Source: Thermoplasmata archaeon
GTDB lineage: Archaea; Thermoplasmatota; Thermoplasmata; UBA10834
Reading direction: 5' to 3'
Assembly (NCBI GenBank): GCA_025457845.1
Contig: JALOTO010000076.1
Coordinates: forward strand, 1 to 10,538
DNA length: 10,538 bases
Within the stretch, counting starts at the first letter, position 1; each line of letters opens with the position of its first letter. The notes beneath the pieces were generated by a model that did no database searches, was not told where the DNA came from, and was given only the letters and a program-made list of their open reading frames with translations. A program made the translations under genes and the position numbers. Shown here piece by piece: positions 4,917 to 10,538 of the stretch.

Positions 4917-7775
4917 TCAACCACCTCTTATCCTGAGGACCTCCGCCAACCTGACCTTACCTGCGCGTGCCGTCGCCAGGTAGGAAGCGATGAAGAAGGA
5001 CGACATCGATGCGAGGACGATCGCATAGCTGGCGGACGAAAATACCAGGTCATGCGGGATTGCCGAGCCCGCTGCATCAGTCAGCAGCAGATTGAAGAGA
5101 TACGACGACAGGAGGCCCACAGAAAGACCGATGACCAGGCCGAGCGCCATTATGCTCATCGACTCGCCCATCAGCATCCGTCGCATCTGGGAGGAGGATG
5201 AACCACGGGCCATTATGCAGGCGATCTCCCTCTCGCGGTCCGATACGGTGGCGAAGACGATGAGGCCAAGTCCAGAGGTCATTATGACGAAGGCAAGGAC
5301 ATACTCCACGTACAGGAAGTTCGCGACGCTGCGCAGAGCGGGCTCGTCTATCCCCTGCTCGAGCCGGTCCTGAAGGAGTGTCGCCTCTGCGTAGACGCCC
5401 GCAGCCGCGAACGATGAAAGGACGGACGAGGCCACGGACTCGTGATCGTAGCCGTCCGCGACCTTCACGAACCCGTTCGGATTCAGCTCGAACGCACGCT
5501 TGACCGGGGCCAGCGTCTCGAGGCTCGCGAAGGACTGCGCGCTCGACAGCCCAGGGAGGTAGTCCTTAGTGAGACCGACTATGGTCAGGTTCAGGTTGCG
5601 GACCTCGTATGAGGCGTTGCCGTCCTCGTCAGCCGGGACCCAGAATTCGGCCTTGAGCATGTCCCCGACGAGCCATCCGCGCGCCTCGGCCGAGAACTCG
5701 GTGACGACAATCGTGCCCGGGGCTTCTAGGCGGTTCAGGACACTGGAATCGCCGTCCTCGAAGTATGACTCCGAAGGCTGCACCGTGGCCTGGTAGTCCC
5801 CCGGGTCGAAGACGGCTACAGAGGTCCATTGAGAACTCATGGTAGAGTCGCACATGTGAAACCTGCAGAAGGCCTCGACTCCTGGAAGGTCGGATACCGC
5901 GTCTATCTCTGACAGGTCCGGAGCGGCCGAATCATAGGAGTATCCCGAGACACGGATGTCGCTACCCACTTCGTGGATTGCCAAGGCCCTCGCGTAGGCA
6001 ATGTTAGTCTCGAGGGTGACCGAGATGACAAGTCCGAAAGCCATCGCGAGCGAGATGATTACGCTCATGTTAGAGGCCCGCCTCGGGTTTCTGGATATGT
6101 TCTTCTCAACGATGTAGTGCAACTCCTTGGTCCAAGGCCTCACGATGCGCACGAACCGTCTGTAGAGTTCGCCGGGTCCGCGCGTCAGCAGTCTGGACAG
6201 CCCGACGGAGAGGAGGAACGGCATGAAGGGGGTGACCGATATCCCCACGACGAACAGGACCGCGAGGAAAAGGCTCACGAGAAGCGAGTCCGTCCCGGTG
6301 TAGTAGCCCTCCGACCAGTAAAGTACCGTCCAGACGTTAATCGCGACCAGGATGATTGCAGCGATGTCGTATCTTGCCCGGTAATCGAGCCTGGTCGTGG
6401 AGGGCGTGTAGTGATGCACCATCTCACTGATGTCCATCTTCGCGACGCGCTTCATAGGCCTGTACGCCGACACCAGCATGAGGAGGACGGCGAGCGCCAC
6501 AGACAGAGCCAGGGTCTGAGGCGAGATGTATAGATCAGTCACCCTGTAATCGTACGGGGAATCGGATATGACAGTCGTGACCAGGAACCTGCTCACACCC
6601 AGGCCCCCCAGGAATCCGCATAGTCCTGCCACTGCGCCTAGGATGGATGCCTCCAGCATCAGACCGCCGAAGACGTTGCCGTTGCTCGCACCCCTGGCCT
6701 TCAGGATCCCGGCCTCACGTCTCCTATCGTTCACGCCGAGCTCCACCCCGACCATCGATAGATATGCTCCCAGCGCGATGACAGGGGCCGATAGCCCGAG
6801 GAAGAGCACACGGTTCATCAACAGGTCTGCCCCGAGACCAGAGATAGCGTTCATGGCGGGGCTGAAGTAGTAGCTCACTTGACCCGAGCTCAATGACGTG
6901 AGCCTCTCGGAGGTGAAATCGTACCACTCAATGGTCTGCTGCATGTGAACTGCGTCGATCACATCGTCGCGGTCAGCCATGACCTGATACGAAGCCCCGA
7001 CGGTCACGGCTCCGGACTCCGCGAGCTGCAACAACTCGGTCTCGAACGAGGGTGACACCCCATCCATGCGCACGAGTATCGGGTTCACGTTGTCGGCGAA
7101 TATCACGTCGCCATCTATCCAGTCACCATACCCGTACGAGACGTGGAGCGACTCTATATCGCCAGTCTGCCTCCAAATGGCTCCGACCTCGAACGTCTCG
7201 TTCACGAATGCTTCGGCCCATGAGGTCGCGTTGACGAACTCCCAGTACCTAAATGAGCACGTGATCGTGTCCCCGACGACGAGCCCGAGGCCCTCTGCGA
7301 CAGCATTGGGCACTGCCACGGTCCCGCGATCTGGAAAGGCCCCTTCGATCTTGTTCCGGTCCAACAGTGGTTCTGAATAAGAAGGGATGAACATGACCGC
7401 GCCTTCCCAGTACAGACCAGAGTACGTCGATGGCCCTGTGTACAGCTCGCCCTGATCGTTCAGATACGAACACAATGAAACCGTGATCACTGGCACGGCC
7501 GCAGAGATGCCGTTGACCGACTCCAGTTTCTCCACCGTCGTCGAAAACGACGATTCGTCGATGGCGTCCAGGGAAGGGTAGACATACCCGACGAAGTCCG
7601 CGGGGATGGGGTCGAGGACAGAGCGGACCATCCCGTAGACGGAGGAATCGACTGAGATGGAGGAACCTGAGACCAGTGACACCGCGATCGCCACTCCTAT
7701 GAGGGCGTAGACGGACCTGCGTCTGTTCCTGAACACTGCATCCAGCGCGTATCGGGAGAACGATAGGGCGTTCAC
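4917..7775 (-). CDS. Double-FtsX ABC transporter permease (MacB/LolC-like)
   Basis: The protein has 952 residues from a GTG start and ends in TGA. Helix 1 is at about 22-42, followed by a large external domain (45-310). The first FtsX block has helices at about 317-346, 368-400 and 419-438, with a cytoplasmic DRRREAGILKARGAS loop (350-364). Middle helices lie at about 470-487 and 497-526, and another at 568-588. A second external domain spans 595-815. The second FtsX block (820-843, 871-897, 911-935) has an SDREREIACIMARGSS loop (845-860). This is a tandem duplication of the type VII ABC permease fold, so one chain may supply both halves. Such transporters extrude substrates or pass force to the outside rather than import. 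Possible disulfide cysteines are C102/C173 and C637/C642. A TATA box lies about 45 bases upstream. Substrate unknown. The GC of sampled lines is lower than in neighbouring genes. Confidence 0.92.
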   Translation of the reverse strand: MNALSFSRYALDAVFRNRRRSVYALIGVAIAVSLVSGSSISVDSSVYGMVRSVLDPIPADFVGYVYPSLDAIDESSFSTTVEKLESVNGISAAVPVITVSLCSYLNDQGELYTGPSTYSGLYWEGAVMFIPSYSEPLLDRNKIEGAFPDRGTVAVPNAVAEGLGLVVGDTITCSFRYWEFVNATSWAEAFVNETFEVGAIWRQTGDIESLHVSYGYGDWIDGDVIFADNVNPILVRMDGVSPSFETELLQLAESGAVTVGASYQVMADRDDVIDAVHMQQTIEWYDFTSERLTSLSSGQVSYYFSPAMNAISGLGADLLMNRVLFLGLSAPVIALGAYLSMVGVELGVNDRRREAGILKARGASNGNVFGGLMLEASILGAVAGLCGFLGGLGVSRFLVTTVISDSPYDYRVTDLYISPQTLALSVALAVLLMLVSAYRPMKRVAKMDISEMVHHYTPSTTRLDYRARYDIAAIILVAINVWTVLYWSEGYYTGTDSLLVSLFLAVLFVVGISVTPFMPFLLSVGLSRLLTRGPGELYRRFVRIVRPWTKELHYIVEKNISRNPRRASNMSVIISLAMAFGLVISVTLETNIAYARALAIHEVGSDIRVSGYSYDSAAPDLSEIDAVSDLPGVEAFCRFHMCDSTMSSQWTSVAVFDPGDYQATVQPSESYFEDGDSSVLNRLEAPGTIVVTEFSAEARGWLVGDMLKAEFWVPADEDGNASYEVRNLNLTIVGLTKDYLPGLSSAQSFASLETLAPVKRAFELNPNGFVKVADGYDHESVASSVLSSFAAAGVYAEATLLQDRLEQGIDEPALRSVANFLYVEYVLAFVIMTSGLGLIVFATVSDREREIACIMARGSSSSQMRRMLMGESMSIMALGLVIGLSVGLLSSYLFNLLLTDAAGSAIPHDLVFSSASYAIVLASMSSFFIASYLATARAGKVRLAEVLRIRGG

Positions 7776-7815
7776 GTGCCACTTCCCCGCAGGTAGGACA
7801 AGGGAGCATCGGCAG

Positions 7816-7823
7816 ACTATAAG
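7816..7823 (-). promoter_or_regulatory. TATA box of the ABC operon
   Basis: On the minus strand this reads CTTATAGT, in the 67-base gap between the TPR protein stop and the permease GTG. A start about 26 bases downstream (near 7794) leaves a leader of about 19 bases containing GGGGAAGTGG, a weak Shine-Dalgarno. It suggests the ABC operon is transcribed independently of the upstream membrane-protein operon, though readthrough is possible. Confidence 0.55.
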
Positions 7824-7842
7824 AACATCGCGACCGCGGTAA

Positions 7843-9885
7843 CTACAGCTGTCCCTGCTGCTCCTGGCCTCCGTCCTTCTCCGTCTCCGGCGTCTCCTTT
7901 TTCGCCTTCTTCTTGCGCCCGCCGAACACGAGCACCGACGCCGTCGGCTCGAACTCCGCCCTCTCCTCCTCGGGCGTCCTCTCCCTGCGGCGGATGAGCC
8001 GGCCGCGCTTCGGGACCGAGACCGGCACGACGGGCTGCGGCGGCGGCGCGGGCGGCGGCTCCTCCGGGAGCTTGCCCTTGCCGACGTACACGTCGTGCGA
8101 GCCGTGCCTCGAGAAGTGGACGTAGTCGGTCTTCATGAGCAGGGCCATGGGCAGGACGAGCTGTTCCCTCGTCAAGCCCGTCTCCTTCTGTATGCGGTCC
8201 AGGGTCGCGCCCTGGTCGCCCGCGACCTTCAGGATGGCCTTCACAGCCTCGTTGACGTTGAACTTGGACTCGCCTATGCCTATTGTCAGCTGCGTGCGCT
8301 GCTCCACGATGGACGACAGGAACTCCTTCGTCTTCGCCTCGAACTCCTCCGGGCCCTTGTCGACGAGGGACCTCAGGTAGGAGGTGTCCAGGCCCATGCC
8401 CTCCCAGCCGGCGATCTGGTCAAGGATCATGCCCTTGTGGAACTCCTTCTGCAGGCCCTCCTTCGCGACGGTGCTGTCCGGCCTGAGCCTGAGCGCCTCC
8501 TGGTAGTGGGCGACCGACTCGTCGCTCCTCCCCATCTTCGCGGAGACCTTGGCCATGTTTATCCTGGCGTCGAAGTTGCTCGGCATGATGGCGAGGGCCT
8601 TCTGGAAGCACGCGTGCGCCTCCTCGGGCCACTGGAGGGAGTTGAACACAGCGCCCTTGTTGTTCCACGCGTAGGCGTTCTCGGGGTTGGACTTGAGCGC
8701 GCGGTCGTAGGAGCTGAGCGCGAGCGCCCTCTTCCCGTCGAACGCCTGGATGTTCCCGACATGGCACCACGTGACGCTGTCCTCGGGGTCGATCTCCAGG
8801 GCGATGTCGTAGTGGCTCTTGGCCTTCGAGTACTGCTTCATGGCGTAGTACGCGTCGGCCTTGATGTTCCACGGTAGCGGGTACTTCCCCGAGAGGCCGG
8901 ACTCCTGGCTGACCTCGAGCGCGCGGTCAGCGTGCTCCAGGGCGGCCTTGTAGTCGCCCCTGGATATGGCCGCGGTCGCGGCCCTCGTGCTGGACCACAT
9001 CCCCATGAGCGACTTCTCGCGCCACATGAAGACGAAGAGAGGGAGGAACGAGAAGACCACGCCTATGAGCGCGAGGCCGCGGTCGTACATCTCGAAGGAG
9101 CCTGTCCCGAGTATGCCGACCTGTTCGTGGAACGCGACCAGGAAGATGGCCATCGCGCCTATGAGCCATGCGCCCAGGTGCCCGTCCCTCGTGTGCATGT
9201 AGAGCAGCGAGACGAGCGACATCAGCATGCCTATGACGAGGAGGAACAGGTTGAGCCCGGTGAACGGGTACTCGCCCGGAAGGGCACGCGCGACGTCGAA
9301 CGCCTCGTGGACGGGGACCAGGACCATGAGCACGACGCCCGTGCCGAACACCGCGATCCAGGTGCTGTCCCTGCCGGAGACGCCCTTGGAGCCCATGACC
9401 ATCATCACGAATCCCGCGAGCAGGAGCACGCTCAGGAGCACTGCCCACCCGCCCGCCGAGGAGCCGAGGGCCACCAGGCCTATGCCTCCTGCCAGGAGGA
9501 GGGCCATGCCGATCTGCCCTAGCTGCTTCCTCGGGAGGGGAAGCCTGTAGCCGTCGTCGTCCGCGTCGCCCTTGACCGACAGGAGCATGTACGCCCCCAT
9601 GACGACGAAGAAGCCCGTGACTGCCAGCACGTACGTGTTGTAGACGTCCCAGCTCCCGTACCACAGGTCCTTGCTGAGGAAGAACTCGACCGAGACGCCT
9701 ATGACTATCGCGGCGTAGAGCATGAGCAGGTAGAGCCTCGGGCCCCCGATGGTCGGGACGTACGGTTTCACCGCCTCGGAGCGTTCGCTGAGCGGCCTGA
9801 GCAGGTCGGCTAGGGATAGCCCGCCCTCGAACGCTGTGGTCGGTCCGCCCTCTCCTGCCGGATTCTCGTCGCTGGACGTAGACAT
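7843..9885 (-). CDS. Polytopic membrane protein with TPR repeats and a winged-helix-like domain
   Basis: The protein has 680 residues from ATG 9885 to TAG. Residues 1-50 are a soluble N-terminus. Eight likely membrane helices lie at about 51-70, 82-104, 123-141, 146-164, 175-192, 209-229, 238-254 and 268-288, leaving both ends cytoplasmic. Four canonical TPRs span about 336-470 (one ends YDIALEIDP, another YDRALKSNP, another FQKALAIMP), with a possible fifth at 303-330. A helical module (about 482-540, with WEGMGLDTSYLRSLVDK) follows. Next is a winged-helix-like domain at 544-602: helices NEAVKAILKVA, TLDRIQKETG and TREQLVLPMAL, with a wing around HFSRHGSHDVYVG. A proline-rich linker (609-619) and a basic, disordered tail complete it. 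TPRs bind proteins. The winged helix could bind DNA or act in protein contacts. No named family is recognised. It is coupled to the upstream surface-protein gene by TGAcATG. Confidence 0.85.
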   Translation of the reverse strand: MSTSSDENPAGEGGPTTAFEGGLSLADLLRPLSERSEAVKPYVPTIGGPRLYLLMLYAAIVIGVSVEFFLSKDLWYGSWDVYNTYVLAVTGFFVVMGAYMLLSVKGDADDDGYRLPLPRKQLGQIGMALLLAGGIGLVALGSSAGGWAVLLSVLLLAGFVMMVMGSKGVSGRDSTWIAVFGTGVVLMVLVPVHEAFDVARALPGEYPFTGLNLFLLVIGMLMSLVSLLYMHTRDGHLGAWLIGAMAIFLVAFHEQVGILGTGSFEMYDRGLALIGVVFSFLPLFVFMWREKSLMGMWSSTRAATAAISRGDYKAALEHADRALEVSQESGLSGKYPLPWNIKADAYYAMKQYSKAKSHYDIALEIDPEDSVTWCHVGNIQAFDGKRALALSSYDRALKSNPENAYAWNNKGAVFNSLQWPEEAHACFQKALAIMPSNFDARINMAKVSAKMGRSDESVAHYQEALRLRPDSTVAKEGLQKEFHKGMILDQIAGWEGMGLDTSYLRSLVDKGPEEFEAKTKEFLSSIVEQRTQLTIGIGESKFNVNEAVKAILKVAGDQGATLDRIQKETGLTREQLVLPMALLMKTDYVHFSRHGSHDVYVGKGKLPEEPPPAPPPQPVVPVSVPKRGRLIRRRERTPEEERAEFEPTASVLVFGGRKKKAKKETPETEKDGGQEQQGQL
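8080..8256 (-). other. Winged-helix-like domain within the membrane TPR protein
   Basis: Residues 544-602 show the order helix, helix, turn, helix, wing typical of small archaeal transcription-factor domains: TLDRIQKETGLTREQLVLPM, then TDYVHFSRHG and HDVYVG. The assignment rests on pattern only, since many archaeal winged helices mediate protein contacts rather than DNA binding. It is followed directly by a Pro-rich linker and an Arg/Lys-rich tail. Confidence 0.55.
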
Positions 9886-9886
9886 G

Positions 9887-10538
9887 TCACTCTTGCCCCG
9901 TACTGTCCTTCTGCCCTCGCGCGCGCCTCGTTCTCCTACGCCTAATGATGAACAGGATAATTGGCATTATCGCTACGGGTGCCAAGATGTCCCCGAACTC
10001 GGGGATCATGGTCTGGCCCTCGTTTATCGCCCTCGGGGTCGGATCCATGAACGACCAGTTGACGTACCCCTCGGCCGGTGTGCCTATTCGCCCGTACGAC
10101 CTGGCGTTCCAGAAGGGGACGTAGGCGGTGTCGACGAAGTTGAGTGAGTCGTCCCAGAGGACGAAGTACGTGCCCTTCCCGAACTCGCCGTAGAAGATCT
10201 GGATCTCGTACGGCTGCATGATGTACGCAGGGAATGTGTAGTTGAACAGGAGCGTGCCGACGCTGTTGTACACCGCCAGCTTCCACCCGGTTATGTCGAT
10301 GGGGGTAGGACCGGTGTTGAAGAGCTCGAGCCAGTCGTTCGAGCCCGGGCCGTTGTAAATCTCGTTGATGAGGATGCCGCCGAAGAGCCTCGATGGCGGG
10401 TTCTCGACAGCCCACAGGCCGACGGTGACGTTGTCCGTCACGGCGCGCCAGTCCTCTGCGACGAAGGTGACCGGGTATGCGTTGCCGGGCTCGATCCCCA
10501 GGAGCTCGTACGAAGCCTGGAACTCGAGTCTGTGGGTG
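9887..10538 (-). CDS. Surface protein with lamin-tail domain and PEF-CTERM-like anchor (5' end outside window)
   Basis: The frame is open to the window edge. The GTG at 10441 is internal, since readable sequence continues upstream (FQASYELLGIEPGNAYPVTF, then VAEDWRAVTDNVTV), so the start lies beyond 10538. About 216 residues are visible. The segment GILINEIYNGPGSNDWLELF followed by NTGPTPIDITGWKLAVYN is a lamin-tail domain (LTD), a beta-sandwich common in secreted microbial proteins, running to about SFMDPTPRAINEG. Several Asn-x-Ser/Thr sequons (NVT, NYT, NWS) are possible glycosylation sites. The C-terminus has IPEFG, a hydrophobic stretch with a proline, then RRRRTRR, like archaeal PEF-CTERM sorting tails. 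The protein is therefore probably exported and held at the membrane or processed by an archaeosortase. Its TGA is followed one base later by the ATG of the membrane TPR protein, so the two are probably made together. Confidence 0.82.
   Translation of the reverse strand, partial: THRLEFQASYELLGIEPGNAYPVTFVAEDWRAVTDNVTVGLWAVENPPSRLFGGILINEIYNGPGSNDWLELFNTGPTPIDITGWKLAVYNSVGTLLFNYTFPAYIMQPYEIQIFYGEFGKGTYFVLWDDSLNFVDTAYVPFWNARSYGRIGTPAEGYVNWSFMDPTPRAINEGQTMIPEFGDILAPVAIMPIILFIIRRRRTRRARGQKDSTGQE
9917..10006 (-). other. PEF-CTERM-like C-terminal sorting/anchor segment
   Basis: The encoded tail is Ile-Pro-Glu-Phe, then a roughly 16-residue hydrophobic stretch containing APV and a second proline (GDILAPVAIMPIILFII), then RRRRTRR. 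This tripartite layout (PEF motif, one membrane helix, basic cluster) matches the archaeal PEF-CTERM signal handled by archaeosortases. A 15-residue hydrophilic extension (ARGQKDSTGQE and neighbouring residues) after the arginines is longer than usual. An ordinary C-terminal membrane anchor is the alternative. Confidence 0.5.

Noticed and set aside
4916..4924. GTG start three codons upstream for the ATPase
   Set aside because: That GTG lies within the GAGGTG ribosome site, which is ideally spaced (six bases) for the ATG at 4915.
7833..7840. Perfect palindrome ACCGCGGT just upstream of the ABC operon TATA box
   Set aside because: Eight bases of GC-rich palindrome are expected by chance in this composition. 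There is no second copy or larger inverted repeat to support an operator.
8095..8877. 260-residue plus-strand open frame opposite the TPR region
   Set aside because: It is Val/Leu/Arg/His-rich shadow sequence. The minus frame has clear periodic TPR repeats.
10439..10441. GTG as the true start of the LTD protein
   Set aside because: The frame stays open to the window edge with protein-like sequence upstream, and an exported protein would need a signal peptide that is absent after this GTG.

Overview
This window looks like a gene-dense, high-GC euryarchaeal chromosome segment. The evidence is the C-terminus of archaeal-type DNA topoisomerase VI subunit A, a COG1340-type archaeal coiled-coil protein, a DUF89 protein of the archaeal CxxC type, archaeal TATA boxes about 26-30 bases before inferred transcript starts, and a PEF-CTERM-like tail. 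The overall flavour suggests a Thermoplasmatota-related lineage, but this is inference. Topo VI argues against Thermoplasmatales proper, which use gyrase. Five of the nine genes end in TAG, which argues against a pyrrolysine-decoding methanogen. There are no RNA genes, CRISPR arrays, insertion sequences or long repeats.

Layout. (1) 1-1193: the end of top6A (+) converges on a GNAT acetyltransferase (-), with interlocked stop codons. (2) 1194-3223: a short divergent promoter region, then a two-gene operon (+). It holds a DUF89/ARMT1-like metal-dependent phosphatase candidate and an enolase-superfamily dipeptide-epimerase-like enzyme. The second gene lacks a normal start codon but has a perfect AGGAGG. 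(3) 3224-4205: a TATA promoter and a 285-residue coiled-coil protein (+). It converges on the next operon with both stops inside one CTAG. (4) 4202-7775 (-): an ABC exporter or mechanotransmission-type operon of a 952-residue double-FtsX permease followed by a LolD/MacB-like ATPase. (5) 7843-10538 (-): a secreted or surface lamin-tail-domain protein with a PEF-CTERM-like anchor, entering from outside the window. It is followed one base later by an 8-helix membrane protein carrying cytoplasmic TPR repeats, a helical module and a winged-helix-like domain.

How they work together. The two small-molecule enzymes probably act on one unknown metabolic or damage-repair route. The ABC pair forms a complete type VII (MacB/FtsX-like) transporter core. 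The surface LTD protein and the membrane TPR-winged-helix protein are tightly translationally coupled. They are the best candidate here for an undescribed envelope-associated assembly or signalling unit, although no function can be read from sequence alone.
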